Positions 23,794 to 33,744 of a DNA stretch of 50,012 nucleotides are shown in pieces (the stretch's first letter is position 1; the number at the start of each line of letters is the position of its first letter). This DNA comes from Chloroflexota bacterium. GTDB taxonomy: Bacteria > Chloroflexota > Dehalococcoidia > DSTF01 > RBG-16-68-14. The notes beneath the pieces were generated by a model. The model was not told where the DNA came from. It saw only the letters and a program-made list of their open reading frames with translations, and ran no database searches. The position numbers and the translations under genes were made by a program. The stretch is from the NCBI GenBank assembly GCA_029262675.1, contig JAJCYW010000013.1, positions 1 to 50,012 on the forward strand, read 5' to 3'.

Positions 23794-25332
23794 ATGTCGT
23801 ACCAGAAACTGATCACCGACGACCTGGACGCGTTGTTGGACGCGTTGCCTCCCCACGTCGTTGGCCCGCTGCGCAAACGCGTCGATCAGCACGAGCTGCT
23901 GGAGGTAGTGCTGGACTTAGGCCGCAAGCCAGAGGCGCGCTTCCCCGGCCGCGAGGCCACGCTCAGCGACGTCGAGGTCACCCAGGATGACATCGAGTAC
24001 GTCGTCGGCCGCGTCGGCGACTTCGGCGACGACAACCGCGCCGGAATCGAGCGGACGCTCCACCGCATCTCTTGCATCCGCAATCGCGCCGGGCACGTCG
24101 TCGGGCTCACCTGCCGCGTCGGCCGAGCGGTGTTCGGCACCATCCGGGTGATCGAAGACCTGGTGAAGTCCGGCAAAAGCATCCTCCTGCTGGGCCGCCC
24201 CGGCGTTGGCAAGACGACGATGCTGCGCGAGGTGGCCCGCGTCCTCGCCGACGACGTCAACAAGCGCGTAATCATCGTCGACACGTCGAACGAGATCGCC
24301 GGCGACGGCGACATCCCCCACCCCGCGATTGGCAAGGCGCGCCGAATGCAGGTCGCGCGGCCCACGCTGCAGCACTCCGTGATGATCGAGGCCGTGGAGA
24401 ACCACATGCCTGAGGTGATCGTCATCGACGAGATCGGCACCGAACTCGAAGCGATGGCCGCACGTACAATCGCGGAGCGCGGCGTCCAGCTCGTCGCCAC
24501 CGCCCACGGCAACGAGCTCCAGAACCTGATGATGAACCCCACGCTCTCCGATCTGATCGGCGGCATCCAGTCCGTCACGCTCTCCGACGAGGAGGCGCGC
24601 CGCCGCAACACCCAGAAGAGTGTGCTGGAGCGCCGCGCGCCGCCCACGTTCGACGTGCTGGTCGAGATCCAGAGCTGGAACCGTGTGGCGATCCACGGCG
24701 ACGTCGCCAGCACTGTCGATGCGCTGCTGCGCGGCTCGCAGCAGACACCGAAGATACGTGAGGTGGACGGCGAAGGCGACGTCCAAGACGTCAGCGTGAA
24801 ACAGCAGGCGACGGAGCAACGGGAGGCCGATGGCCTTCTCCGCCTGCCGGCGGGCGCCGTGAAGCGCATCTATCCGTTCGGCATCTCACGCCGCCGCCTC
24901 AGCCAGGCGATGCAGCAGTCCAACACGGCGACGGAACTCGCCGAGCACCTGGTGGACGCCGACGTGGTGCTCACACTCCGCAACTACTATCGCCGCAAGC
25001 TGCCCGCGCTGCGGGAGGCGGAGGCGCGCGGCGTGCCGATCTACGTGCTTCGCGCCAACACCGTCTTCCAGATGGAGCAGTGCCTGCTCTCGCTGGAGGA
25101 CACGCGCGCCGTCGACCCGATCGCTGCCGCGCTGCAGGAGGCCGAAGACGCGGCCGTCGGCGTCACACAGGGCGATGGCGCCGTGGAGCTGACGCCGCAG
25201 AACGCCTACATCCGCCGGCTGCAACACGAGCTGGCCCAGCGCTTTAACGTCGCTTCGCAGAGCGAAGGCCGCGAACCGAAGCGTCGCGTGCGGCTGTACC
25301 ACGACGACGGCCCGCCGCTGAGGCGCAGCTAG
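23794..25332 (+). CDS. AAA+ ATPase with C-terminal R3H domain (SpoIIIAA/Ycf45-like)
   Basis: 512 aa. Residues about 115-300 form a P-loop ATPase similar to SpoIIIAA and Ycf45 proteins: [21 protein letters not shown] and [23 protein letters not shown] (split: [27 protein letters not shown]). A middle region is followed by a domain around [12 protein letters not shown]. The last 50 residues match R3H single-stranded nucleic-acid-binding domains ([16 protein letters not shown]...[11 protein letters not shown]). The cellular role is not established. The neighbour tmk follows after 3 bp. Confidence 0.9.
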   Translation: MSYQKLITDDLDALLDALPPHVVGPLRKRVDQHELLEVVLDLGRKPEARFPGREATLSDVEVTQDDIEYVVGRVGDFGDDNRAGIERTLHRISCIRNRAGHVVGLTCRVGRAVFGTIRVIEDLVKSGKSILLLGRPGVGKTTMLREVARVLADDVNKRVIIVDTSNEIAGDGDIPHPAIGKARRMQVARPTLQHSVMIEAVENHMPEVIVIDEIGTELEAMAARTIAERGVQLVATAHGNELQNLMMNPTLSDLIGGIQSVTLSDEEARRRNTQKSVLERRAPPTFDVLVEIQSWNRVAIHGDVASTVDALLRGSQQTPKIREVDGEGDVQDVSVKQQATEQREADGLLRLPAGAVKRIYPFGISRRRLSQAMQQSNTATELAEHLVDADVVLTLRNYYRRKLPALREAEARGVPIYVLRANTVFQMEQCLLSLEDTRAVDPIAAALQEAEDAAVGVTQGDGAVELTPQNAYIRRLQHELAQRFNVASQSEGREPKRRVRLYHDDGPPLRRS

Positions 25333-25335
25333 GCC

Positions 25336-26028
25336 GTGCCCCGCGCCGACACGCAACACGACGCTCGCCAGGCGCCCGGCCTCTTCGTTACGTTAGAGGG
25401 CGGCGAAGGCGCCGGAAAGTCCGTGCAGGCCGAAGCGCTCACGTCACGCCTGGAGGCCGCCGGTCGCGCTGTCTGCCGCACACGCGAGCCCGGCGGTACA
25501 CCGCTCGGCGAGCGCCTGCGCGACATCGCGCTTGGACTGGCCAGCGACGCCCATACGGCCAACCTCGACCCGCTCAGCGAGACGCTGCTGTTCATCACCG
25601 CCCGCGCGGAGCTGGTGCAGACGGTGATCGCACCCGCGCTCGCGCGCGGCGACGTCGTCGTCTGCGACCGCTTCGGCGACTCCACAGTCGCGTATCAAGG
25701 CTACGGCCACAGCGTGGACATCGACACGATCCGCGAGCTAAACGCTATCGCCACCGGGGCCTTGGCTCCGGCGCTCACAGTCCTGCTCGACCTGCCGCCT
25801 GCGGACGGGCTGGCTCGCGCCAACGGCGACCGCTCGCCCGACCGCTTCGAGGGCGAAGAGCTCGACTTCCACGAGCGCGTCCGCGCCGGCTACCGAGAAC
25901 TCGCGTCCCGCGAACCCGGCCGCTGGCTCGTCGTCGACGCGCTACAGCCTGTCGAAGCCGTGACGGACGCCATCTGGCGACGCCTGGAGCCGATGCTGAC
26001 GCCGGCGACGGAACGGGCGTCACCGTGA
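25336..26028 (+). CDS. tmk: Thymidylate kinase
   Basis: 230 aa, GTG start. Phosphorylates dTMP to dTDP. P-loop EGGEGAGKS at 21-29, the Arg-containing TREPGGTPLGERLRDI, the DRFGDSTVAYQGYG motif, and a lid region AAxANGDRSPDRFEGEELDFHERVRAGY (seen as RSPDRFEGEELDFHERVR). The 15-residue N-terminal extension before the first strand is unusual but has no alternative start with a better site. Overlaps the next gene as GTGA. Confidence 0.95.
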   Translation: MPRADTQHDARQAPGLFVTLEGGEGAGKSVQAEALTSRLEAAGRAVCRTREPGGTPLGERLRDIALGLASDAHTANLDPLSETLLFITARAELVQTVIAPALARGDVVVCDRFGDSTVAYQGYGHSVDIDTIRELNAIATGALAPALTVLLDLPPADGLARANGDRSPDRFEGEELDFHERVRAGYRELASREPGRWLVVDALQPVEAVTDAIWRRLEPMLTPATERASP

Positions 26029-26852
26029 GCCGGACGCCCAGGCGACGCTCGCCGCTGGCGCTGCTGCCGATACTGCCGCTACTGATCCTCGCGCTGGCGG
26101 CGACCTGCGACGGCAACTCGAGCGACAAAGCGTCCGACCCGACCGGCGCTGTCCCGGTCTACGTCGCCGTCGGCGACTCGCTCTCGGCCGGCGTCGGCGC
26201 GTCGGACGTGGCGTCGACTGGATTCGTGCCGCTCGTCCACGAGAGCCTCGGCGAGAGCTACGTGCTGGCGAACCTGGGCCACAGCGGCGACACCAGCAGC
26301 CAGTTGTTGGAGCACGGCCACCTCAACGACCTAACCACTGCGGCAGGGACCAGCGGCCATCGTGTGCGGGTCATCACGCTGGAGATCGGCGGCAACGATC
26401 TGCTCGGCATCTACTTCTCGCTGGTCCTGCCCGGCGTCTGTCCGACGCTGGCCGAGGCGCGCGAAAAGCCGGAGTGCGTGGAGGCGCTGCAGGACGCGCT
26501 TGCCGCTTTCGAGCCGAACCTGATCGCCGCGCTAGACGAGGTAGAGGCTGCGGCCCCCGATGCCCAGATCCTGCTGCTGACGCTCTACGACCCGTTTTCC
26601 GGCGAGTTGCCGGTGCAGTCGGAAATCGCGGTGCTCGCGATGGAGGGCGAGGCCGGCAGCCAGATACCCGAAGGCCTCAACACCATCATCCGCCGCCAGG
26701 CCGAGCGCGACAACGTGACACTGGTCGACATCTATCCGCTCTTCAACGGCCGCGGCGGGGAGCTTATCTCCGGCGACTTCATCCACCCCAACGACGCGGG
26801 CTACGCCGTGATGGCGGACGCCGTCATCGCGGCGCTGCAGACGCTGCCGTAG
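26025..26852 (+). CDS. SGNH/GDSL-type hydrolase, exported
   Basis: 275 aa. Basic N-terminus and hydrophobic stretch (LALLPILPLLILALAAT) followed by C28. The lipobox is imperfect (Thr at -1), so it may be a lipoprotein or simply membrane-anchored. The catalytic serine is in GDSLSAG (S52). Block II and III residues are GHSGDTSSQLL and EIGGNDL, and the Asp-His pair is in DFIHPNDAGY. SGNH enzymes hydrolyse esters of lipids or sugars. Translationally coupled to tmk by a 4-base GTGA overlap. Confidence 0.9.
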   Translation: MSRTPRRRSPLALLPILPLLILALAATCDGNSSDKASDPTGAVPVYVAVGDSLSAGVGASDVASTGFVPLVHESLGESYVLANLGHSGDTSSQLLEHGHLNDLTTAAGTSGHRVRVITLEIGGNDLLGIYFSLVLPGVCPTLAEAREKPECVEALQDALAAFEPNLIAALDEVEAAAPDAQILLLTLYDPFSGELPVQSEIAVLAMEGEAGSQIPEGLNTIIRRQAERDNVTLVDIYPLFNGRGGELISGDFIHPNDAGYAVMADAVIAALQTLP

Positions 26853-26891
26853 CGGCATCACGGGGCCTCCTGGCCGTGATAGACTGGCGGC

Positions 26892-27695
26892 ATGGGCGGC
26901 ATGTCAGAACCTGTGCTCACCGAACCAACGGCTTGGGGGTATGCGCAGCAGCGCACCATCAATGCGACCAAGACGCTGCGCTTCTGGTTCTTCGACACGG
27001 TTCTAGGCGCCATTGTTGCAGCGGCAACCCTGCTCGTTCTTCTCTTGTTCGAAGTCCAAAGCGTGTGGGTACTAGCGGGCCTCCCAACGGTCGTGGGTAT
27101 CGCATGGCTTTTCGCCGGCGTGCTCGCGATCTTCGTCTGTCATCTGTTCTGGGCCCCTTACCGCCAGCGGGATGCACTGCGAGGCATCGTTGCGGAGTAC
27201 AAACGGCAGCCTGCGTTCCCAGATCTAGCGATCGAAAAGACCCATATGGAGCAACGAGTCCTCAAACGCCCAGACAATTCCGCACAGCTGATAGTAATTG
27301 TCCATCGCCTGCGGATAACGAACCGTGAACAGTCAAGGGTTAGTCTTGGCTTCAGAATGTTGTTGAGCACCCAGGGAACCGTACGGCACATGCTAAGCGA
27401 CATTCCGAATGCCAACATCCCGCCTGGCATCGTCGGCATCGCTTCCGTGCCGTGGCTCTCCAGTCCGCTAGACATCCATGAAAAGTCGAGCGTAACGGGC
27501 AATATTGCATTCTCAACTTATCTATCTCCTGAGAACGCAAATAGGCCGATGGACGACAGGGTGGCGGAGATGCCAGAGCTTGAGGTGACGGAGTACCTGA
27601 CGGATACCTCTACCCGCTTTTCTCCATCCACTGGCTACCCGTCACCAGATCATCATGAGACAGCGCCGTCGAGCCAATCAGCCGAAGCAACGTGA
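26892..27695 (+). CDS. Membrane protein, unknown function
   Basis: 267 aa. Two adjacent membrane helices (FDTVLGAIVAAATLLVLLLF and VLAGLPTVVGIAWLFAGVLA) lie near residues 33-85, followed by a soluble domain of about 180 residues, probably cytoplasmic. No family recognised. Codon use is visibly more AT-rich and less biased than the flanking genes (many AAT, AAA and TTG codons), which suggests acquisition. An ATG at 26901 is an alternative start. It stands alone between two ordinary genes. Confidence 0.6.
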   Translation: MGGMSEPVLTEPTAWGYAQQRTINATKTLRFWFFDTVLGAIVAAATLLVLLLFEVQSVWVLAGLPTVVGIAWLFAGVLAIFVCHLFWAPYRQRDALRGIVAEYKRQPAFPDLAIEKTHMEQRVLKRPDNSAQLIVIVHRLRITNREQSRVSLGFRMLLSTQGTVRHMLSDIPNANIPPGIVGIASVPWLSSPLDIHEKSSVTGNIAFSTYLSPENANRPMDDRVAEMPELEVTEYLTDTSTRFSPSTGYPSPDHHETAPSSQSAEAT

Positions 27696-27840
27696 CCCCG
27701 AACAAGTACGGGCAGTCGCGTTTGTTGTAACCGAACGCCATCTCAGCGTGAACCGCTGACTAGCATAGAAATACCTGCGCTGGTAAAATGCACCTGCACT
27801 AACAATCCACGGAAGCCCCTACTAACGAAAGGACACCACA
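27696..27840. other. Intergenic leader of the LLM oxidoreductase
   Basis: No gene. It contains a -10-like TAAAAT at 27784-27789 without a properly spaced -35, and an AAAGGA ribosome site (27829-27834) before the GTG at 27841. Confidence 0.4.
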
Positions 27841-28764
27841 GTGCGACTAGGATTCAACCTACCCCAACTCGGCCCCGCAGCCAGCCCGGAAGCGATGACG
27901 AAGGTCGCTCAGCGAGCCGAGGAGCTGGGCTACGACAGCGTCTGGGTGACGGAGCGCCTGCTCTTCCCCACCAACCCCCGCACGCCGTACATGGTGACGC
28001 CGGACGGCTCGCTGCCGGACGTCTACAAAATCTCGTACGACCCCATCGAGTCGCTGACCTACGTTGCCGCCAAGACGAGCAAGATCGGCCTCGGCACCAG
28101 CGTGCTCGACATCCCCTTCTACAACCCCGTCATGTTCGCGCGCACGCTGACGACACTCGACGTGCTGTCGAACGGCCGCCTGCGCCTCGGCCTCGGGCTC
28201 GGCTGGTCGGAGGACGAGCATGAGGCCGCTGGCGCTTCGCTCAAGGGCCGCGGCAAGCGCGCCGACGAATTCCTAAGCGTGCTGAAAGCGATCTGGACGA
28301 CGGACCCGGTGTCGTTCAAGGGCGAGTTCTACAACCTTGCCGAGTCGATCATTGGGCTAAAGCCGGTGCAGAAGCCGCATCCGCCGATCTTCCTGGCCGC
28401 CTACTCGCCGGGCGCGATGAAGCGCGTCGCGACGATGGCCGACGGCTGGCTGCCGGCCGGTGTACCGGTGCCGGGGATGCAGGAGATGCTGGGTGGCATC
28501 CGCGCGATGGCGGAGCAGGCCGGCCGCGACCCGAACGAGATCGACGTCATCGTACGCCTCAACCTGGACGTGACGGACGAACCGCTGGGCGACGACCGCT
28601 TTATCGGCATGGGCACGCCGGACCAAATCGCGTCCGACATCGCCGCTGTGCGCGAGTTCGGCGCGTCGGAAATCCACTTCGACCCGACGTTCTCGGACGC
28701 GGGCCTGACGCTGGACGGCTTCATGTCGACGCTGGAGCAGATGAAGGAGCTGGCGTCGCGGTAG
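27841..28764 (+). CDS. LLM-class oxidoreductase, probably F420-dependent
   Basis: 307 aa, GTG start. Luciferase-like TIM barrel: RLGFNLPQLGPAASPEAM, RAEELGYDSVWVTERL, KIGLGTSVLDIPFYNPVMFARTLTTLDVLSNGRLRLGLGLGWSEDEH (seen as LDVLSNGRLRLGLGLGW), and PIFLAAYSPGAMKRVATMADGW. These match subfamilies that use F420 or FMN. In Chloroflexota and Actinobacteria such genes are numerous and mostly of unknown substrate. F420 is inferred from family resemblance only. Confidence 0.85.
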   Translation: MRLGFNLPQLGPAASPEAMTKVAQRAEELGYDSVWVTERLLFPTNPRTPYMVTPDGSLPDVYKISYDPIESLTYVAAKTSKIGLGTSVLDIPFYNPVMFARTLTTLDVLSNGRLRLGLGLGWSEDEHEAAGASLKGRGKRADEFLSVLKAIWTTDPVSFKGEFYNLAESIIGLKPVQKPHPPIFLAAYSPGAMKRVATMADGWLPAGVPVPGMQEMLGGIRAMAEQAGRDPNEIDVIVRLNLDVTDEPLGDDRFIGMGTPDQIASDIAAVREFGASEIHFDPTFSDAGLTLDGFMSTLEQMKELASR

Positions 28765-28860
28765 ACGGCCGCCCGGCCACACTCAGCGTGGCGCGTGCGG
28801 GAACTAGCACGCTAGAGTGATTCGAGGAATCCTTCCGCGATTCACGGAGCCTGCACCCGC

Positions 28861-29865
28861 ATGACGGCAATTTCTGCCGAGAGCCTGGTTAAGCACTTCG
28901 CCGCCGATATCAAGGCCGTGGATGGTATTGACCTGGCGATTCCGGAAGGTCAGATCTTCGGCTTCCTCGGCCCCAACGGCTCTGGCAAGACGACGACCGT
29001 CCGCATGCTGACGACGCTGCTTCGCCCCACGGGCGGTCGGGCAGAAGTCGCCGGCCTCGATGTCGAGCGCCAGGCGCACGAGGTGCGAAGGCAGATCGGC
29101 GTCGCGCTACAAGACGCCGGCCTGGACGAGCTGCAGACGGGGCGGGAGCTGCTGCATCTGCAGGGCCACCTCTACGCGCTGTCCGCCGGCGACATCAAGC
29201 CGCGCGCGCGGCACCTGCTCGGCATCGTCGACCTCGAAGAGTCCGCTGACCGGAAGATCAAGACCTACTCCGGCGGGATGAGACGCCGCCTGGACCTGGC
29301 CGCCGCGCTGATGCACCGCCCGAAGATCGTCTTCCTCGACGAGCCGACGACGGGGCTGGACCCGATCAGCCGCGAGGCCATCTGGCGCTACGTCCGCGAG
29401 CTGAACCGCGATGAGGGCGCGACGTTCTTCCTCACCACGCAGTACCTGGAGGAGGCCGACCGCCTGGCGGATGACCTGGCGATCATGAACTTCGGAAAGA
29501 TCGTCGCGCAGGGAACACCCAAACAACTCAAGGACAGCATCGGCGCCGACGTAATCACCGTCCACATTGAGGGCGACGCGGCGGAGACCGCCCGCGCGGC
29601 GGCGGTGGCCCGTGAACTAGACGGCGTGGAGGACGTGAGGATCGTGGACGACACGGTTACCGTCTACGTCCGGGACGGCCGCCGCGCCATCGCGCGCGTC
29701 GTGCTGCTGCTGGACCAGGCGAACCTTGGCGTCGCCGAGGTATCGCTCGCGCATCCAACGTTGGACGACGTCTTTCTGCGCAAGACCGGCAACCACTTGG
29801 AACCGGACGCAGCCGTCACTGGAACGGACGGTTCGGAAGCCGGCGGCAGAGAGGCGAGCGCGTAG
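28861..29865 (+). CDS. ABC transporter ATP-binding protein, DrrA type
   Basis: 334 aa. Walker A GPNGSGKTT, signature YSGGMRRRLDLA, Walker B IVFLDEPTTGLDP. The C-terminal domain of the daunorubicin-resistance (DrrA) subfamily is present, ending in a stretch like VSLAHPTLDDVFLRKTG. It powers export by the permease encoded next, whose GTG overlaps its TAG by one base. The substrate is unknown: lipids, antibiotics or other hydrophobic molecules are typical. Confidence 0.93.
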   Translation: MTAISAESLVKHFAADIKAVDGIDLAIPEGQIFGFLGPNGSGKTTTVRMLTTLLRPTGGRAEVAGLDVERQAHEVRRQIGVALQDAGLDELQTGRELLHLQGHLYALSAGDIKPRARHLLGIVDLEESADRKIKTYSGGMRRRLDLAAALMHRPKIVFLDEPTTGLDPISREAIWRYVRELNRDEGATFFLTTQYLEEADRLADDLAIMNFGKIVAQGTPKQLKDSIGADVITVHIEGDAAETARAAAVARELDGVEDVRIVDDTVTVYVRDGRRAIARVVLLLDQANLGVAEVSLAHPTLDDVFLRKTGNHLEPDAAVTGTDGSEAGGREASA

Positions 29866-30626
29866 TGCAGGTCCTTCGCAGCGCCTACTTCCTGATGCTG
29901 CGCGGGCTGCGCGAATCGGCGCGCCAGCCGGCCGTGGAGCTGACGAACATCTTCATCCCTATGTTCTTCTTCGCCGTCACGGTCGGCGCTATCGGCAACA
30001 TCGCCGCTGGCGCGTTCGGCGTCGACAACTTCGTCGGCTTCCAGATGCCGGTGGCTATCCTGCAGGCAGTGGCCGGCACGGCGGGCATGGCGGGCATAGC
30101 AACGACCGTCGATATCGAACGCGGCTACTTCGATAAGCTGCTGCTGACCCCGGCCCCGCGGCTGTCTCTGGTGCTGGGACGGCTCGCGGCCGATAGCGTG
30201 CGCGCGATGCTGCTGACGGGGTTGGTGCTGATCGCCGGGTCGTTCGCGGGAGCGGGCATGGAGGCCGGACCGTTCGGATTCGTCGCGATCTTGGTCCTGG
30301 CGGGCCTGTTCGGCCTCGTCTACTCCGCTATCGGCATGGCGATCGCCTTGCGGACGGGGTCGCCCCAGGCGGCGCAGGCGGGCTTCCTGATCTTCTTCCC
30401 GCTGCTGTTCCTATCGCCGGCCTTCGCGCCGAAGGAAGTGTTCGCAGGCTGGCTGGAGTTCCTCGCCACGATCAACCCGGTCACGTACGTCCTCCAGGGA
30501 ATGCGACACCTGATCCTGGAGGGCTGGAGCTGGCGCGCCCTTGCTGAGGCGACGGGTTCGATACTAGGTCTGGGAGTCCTGACGCTAAGCCTGGCGCTCG
30601 CCGCGCTGCGTTACCGCACGTCTTAG
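29865..30626 (+). CDS. ABC-2 type permease, DrrB type
   Basis: 253 aa with about six membrane helices. The cytoplasmic loop before helix 1 (RGLRESARQPAVELTNIFIPMFFFAV) and the ERGYFDKLLLTPAPR segment are typical of ABC-2 DrrB proteins, as is FLSPAFAPKEVFAGWLEFLATINPVTYVLQGMR near the C-terminus (seen as FLATINPVTYVLQGMR). It forms the channel of the exporter with the preceding ATPase. Its stop is 3 bp from the converging lepA stop. Confidence 0.92.
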   Translation: MQVLRSAYFLMLRGLRESARQPAVELTNIFIPMFFFAVTVGAIGNIAAGAFGVDNFVGFQMPVAILQAVAGTAGMAGIATTVDIERGYFDKLLLTPAPRLSLVLGRLAADSVRAMLLTGLVLIAGSFAGAGMEAGPFGFVAILVLAGLFGLVYSAIGMAIALRTGSPQAAQAGFLIFFPLLFLSPAFAPKEVFAGWLEFLATINPVTYVLQGMRHLILEGWSWRALAEATGSILGLGVLTLSLALAALRYRTS

Positions 30627-30629
30627 GCG

Positions 30630-32471
30630 CTACGATTTTTCGAGTCGCAGCACGGCGAGAAACGCTTCTTGGGGGATCTCCACGTTGCCGACGCGCTTCA
30701 TGCGCTTCTTGCCTTCCTTTTGGCGCTCCAGCAGCTTGCGCTTCCGCGTGACGTCACCGCCGTAGCACTTGGCCAGCACGTTCTTGCGCATCGCCCGCAC
30801 GGTCTCCCGCGCGACGATGCGACCGCCGACCGCGGCCTGGATCGGCACGTCGAAGAGCTGGCGGGGGATCAGGCTGCGCAGGCGCTGGACCAGCGCCCGC
30901 CCCTGCACCTGCGCGTTCGCGCTCGGCATGATGAGCGACAGCGCGTCGACGGGCGCCTCGTTGACGAGGATGTCGAGCTTGATCAGCTTCGCCGACTCAT
31001 AGTGGTCCAGGGAGTAGTCCAGGCTGGCGTAGCCCTGCGTCATCGACTTGAGCTGGTCGTAGAAGTCGACCAGGATCTCCGAGAGCGGAATCTGGTACTG
31101 CAGGATCACGCGCTTCTCGCCCAACGCCGATGCGTCACGCCCCTCGCCGCTCTGGATGTACTCCATCTTGTCGAAGATGCCGCGGCTTGCGGTGACCAGT
31201 TCCATCACGACCCCGATGTAACGGTCCGGGCAAACGACGGAGATGGACATCCACGGCTCGCGGATCTCGTCGATCTCCTGCGGCGGCGGCAACTCGGCCG
31301 GGTTGTCGATGACGATCTCCGTGCCGTCGGTGCGCAGCACCTGGTACTCGACGCTGGGCGCCGTGATCAGCAGATCCAGGTCATACTCGCGTTCCAGCCG
31401 CTCCTGCACGATCTCCATGTGGAGCAGGCCGAGGAAGCCGCAGCGAAAGCCCGGCCCCAGCGCAACGCTGGACTCCGGTTCAAACGACAGCGACGCGTCG
31501 TTGAGTTGGAGCTTCTCCAGCGCCTCCCGTAGCGGACCGTAGTCGGTCGGCTGCGTTGGATACAGGCCGGAGAAGACCATCGGCTTGGCCTGCTGGTAGC
31601 CGGGCAGCGCCTCGGCGGCGGGGTGAGCGGCGTTGGTCAGCGTATCGCCGACCCGGCACTGGCGGACGTCCTTCAGGCCGGTCGCCACGTATCCGACCTC
31701 GCCCGTCGAGAGGTGGCCGGTGGAGATCTGCAGCGGGGCGAAACGGCCCACTTCCAGGGCCTCAAGGTCCTGGTGCGTGGCCATCAGGCGGAGCCGTCCC
31801 TCGCCATCAACGGCCCCGTCGATGACACGCAGGTAGGCGATCACGCCCTTATAAGAGTCATATTTCGAGTCGAACACAAGCGCCCGCAGCGGCGCCGACT
31901 CCTCGCCGCCGGGCGGCGGCACCAACCGGACAACGGTCTCCAGCACGTCGCTTGTGCCCGTGCCTTCTTTGGCCGAAACGAACAGCACGTCGTCGCGATC
32001 GCAGCCGATCATGTCACAGACCTGGTTGGCGACCGCTTCCGGCTCAGCGCTGGCCAGGTCGATCTTGTTGATGACCGGAATGATCGTCAGGTTGTGCTCC
32101 ATCGCAACGTAGACGTTCGCGATCGTCTGTGCCTGGATCCCCTGGCTGGCGTCGACGACGAGGATCGCGCCTTCGCACGCGGCCAGCGCCCGCGAGACCT
32201 CATACGAGAAGTCGACGTGGCCCGGCGTATCGACCATGTTGAGTTGATACTCGATGCCATCCCCGGCCGTAAAAGGCAATCGGACGGCTTTGGCCTTGAT
32301 CGTCACGCCCTTCTCGCGTTCCAGGTCCATGGAGTCGAGCATCTGCTCGACCGGCGCGCTGCGGGAGGCGTCCATGAGGCCGGTCTGCTCCAGAAAGCGA
32401 TCGGCGAGGGTCGACTTGCCGTGATCGATGTGGGCGATGATGCAGAAGTTGCGTATTCGGGAACGTTCCAT
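30630..32471 (-). CDS. lepA: Elongation factor 4 (LepA)
   Basis: 613 aa, full length. Translational GTPase: AHIDHGKSTLADR (G1), DTPGHVDFSYEVSRALAA (G3), NKIDLASAEP (G4). The family-specific C-terminal domain contains KCYGGDVTRKRKLLERQKEGKKRMK (seen as CYGGDVTRKRKLLERQKEGK). LepA acts on the ribosome under stress and in initiation. It is transcribed alone, after the terminator-like hairpin at 32526-32548. Confidence 0.97.
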   Translation of the reverse strand: MERSRIRNFCIIAHIDHGKSTLADRFLEQTGLMDASRSAPVEQMLDSMDLEREKGVTIKAKAVRLPFTAGDGIEYQLNMVDTPGHVDFSYEVSRALAACEGAILVVDASQGIQAQTIANVYVAMEHNLTIIPVINKIDLASAEPEAVANQVCDMIGCDRDDVLFVSAKEGTGTSDVLETVVRLVPPPGGEESAPLRALVFDSKYDSYKGVIAYLRVIDGAVDGEGRLRLMATHQDLEALEVGRFAPLQISTGHLSTGEVGYVATGLKDVRQCRVGDTLTNAAHPAAEALPGYQQAKPMVFSGLYPTQPTDYGPLREALEKLQLNDASLSFEPESSVALGPGFRCGFLGLLHMEIVQERLEREYDLDLLITAPSVEYQVLRTDGTEIVIDNPAELPPPQEIDEIREPWMSISVVCPDRYIGVVMELVTASRGIFDKMEYIQSGEGRDASALGEKRVILQYQIPLSEILVDFYDQLKSMTQGYASLDYSLDHYESAKLIKLDILVNEAPVDALSLIMPSANAQVQGRALVQRLRSLIPRQLFDVPIQAAVGGRIVARETVRAMRKNVLAKCYGGDVTRKRKLLERQKEGKKRMKRVGNVEIPQEAFLAVLRLEKS

Positions 32472-32509
32472 CTCGTCCAGTCATGGTAGCACGGGGAGGG
32501 GTGGGCAAC

Positions 32510-32548
32510 AGGTGACCAAAACGAAACCACCCGCCGTCGGCGGGTGGT
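32510..32548 (-). terminator. Terminator-like hairpin between oppF and lepA
   Basis: Perfect 10-bp stem ACCACCCGCC / GGCGGGTGGT (32526-32535 and 32539-32548) around GTC. On the minus strand it is followed by TTCGTTTTGG. Suits termination of the oppDF transcript. Confidence 0.6.
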
Positions 32549-32602
32549 GAGCGACGTTCTGGCGAACTTGTGGCAGGCCGGGTGTTGAGAAACCCACTCT
32601 CG

Positions 32603-32644
32603 CGGGTCGGGCTTCAGCCCGACGGCAACAGGCTGAAGCCTGCC
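32603..32644. repeat. REP-like palindromic element
   Basis: GGCTTCAGCC (32610-32619) and its complement GGCTGAAGCC (32631-32640), with the first part able to fold on its own (GTCGGGCT/AGCCCGAC). The same 10-mer recurs in a hairpin at 35257-35266, so it appears to be a dispersed family. The rest of 32549-32727 shows no gene. Confidence 0.55.
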
Positions 32645-32727
32645 CACGGTAGCGGTCGGCCGAGGCAGCGTGGCAGAAACGCCCCGGAAACGGGCCGGCG
32701 GCGAGGAGATACTGAGACGAAGTGCGG

Positions 32728-33744
32728 TTAGACCTTGTGGCAGGCTACCCAGTGGTCTGGCGAGAACTCGCGCCAAGCAGGTATGTCCTTCCGGCACTGC
32801 GCGTCCGCTATCGGGCAGCGGGTGCTAAAGACGCAGCCCGGCGGCGGAGCCACTGGGCTAGGCACGTCGCCGCTGAGGATGATGCGCTCTCGCTGGGTCT
32901 CCAACACGGGGTCGGGAATCGGCACGGCGGAGAGCAACGCCTTGGTGTAGGGGTGCAGCGGATTGTCGTACAGCTCGTCGCGGCCCGTCAGCTCCATCAT
33001 CTTGCCGAGGTACATGACGGCGATGCGGTCGCTGATGTGGCGCACGACCGATAGGTCGTGGGCGATGAAGAGGTACGTGAGGTTGAACTGCTCCTGCAGG
33101 TCCTCCATCAGGTTGATGATCTGCGCCTGAATCGACACGTCCAGCGCCGAAACCGGCTCGTCCGCGACGATGAACTTCGGTTCCACCGCGAGAGCGCGGG
33201 CAACGCCGATGCGCTGCCGCTGTCCGCCGGAGAACTCGTGCGGGTAGCGGCTGGCGAAGTACGGGTTGAGCCCAACGATCCGCATCAACTCGGCGACGCG
33301 CTCGCGGCGGGCCTGCCCCTTGGCCAGACCATGGATCGCGAGCGGTTCGCCGATGATTGCCCCAACGGACATACGCGGGTTCAACGATGCATACGGGTCC
33401 TGGAAGATCATCTGCATCTTGCGTCGCATGCGGCGCAAGTCGCCGCTCTTTAGCTCCGTGAGTTCCGTTTCGCCGAATTTGACCGAACCTTCGGTCGGGC
33501 GGTAGAGCTGCAGGATGGCGCGGCCCGTCGTAGATTTGCCGCAGCCGCTCTCCCCGACGAGGCCGAGGGTCTCTCCCTTGCGGATGTAGAAGGAGACGCC
33601 GTCCACCGCCTTGATGTCAGCCACCTTGCGCTGGAAAATCAGGCCTGACGTAACAGGGAAGTAGACTTTCATGTCGCGCACTTCTAGCAGGATGTCCTGC
33701 CGCGGAGCAGACGCGGGCGGCATCTCCTGCGCTTCGATTGTCAT
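32728..33744 (-). CDS. Oligopeptide/dipeptide ABC transporter ATPase, OppF/DppF type
   Basis: 338 aa from the ATG at 33742-33744, which overlaps the upstream stop as ATGA. Walker [11 protein letters not shown]-loop [16 protein letters not shown], signature [15 protein letters not shown], Walker [13 protein letters not shown]. The C-terminal oligopeptide/dipeptide domain has [17 protein letters not shown] ([13 protein letters not shown]) and [14 protein letters not shown], whose cysteines bind an iron-sulfur cluster in some family members. Partner of the next ATPase; no permease or binding protein is adjacent. Confidence 0.93.
   Translation of the reverse strand: MTIEAQEMPPASAPRQDILLEVRDMKVYFPVTSGLIFQRKVADIKAVDGVSFYIRKGETLGLVGESGCGKSTTGRAILQLYRPTEGSVKFGETELTELKSGDLRRMRRKMQMIFQDPYASLNPRMSVGAIIGEPLAIHGLAKGQARRERVAELMRIVGLNPYFASRYPHEFSGGQRQRIGVARALAVEPKFIVADEPVSALDVSIQAQIINLMEDLQEQFNLTYLFIAHDLSVVRHISDRIAVMYLGKMMELTGRDELYDNPLHPYTKALLSAVPIPDPVLETQRERIILSGDVPSPVAPPPGCVFSTRCPIADAQCRKDIPAWREFSPDHWVACHKV

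Noticed and set aside
27750..27790. Full promoter for the LLM oxidoreductase
   Set aside because: TAAAAT is present but the nearest TTGACA-like hexamer (CTGACT) is 22 bp away, too far.
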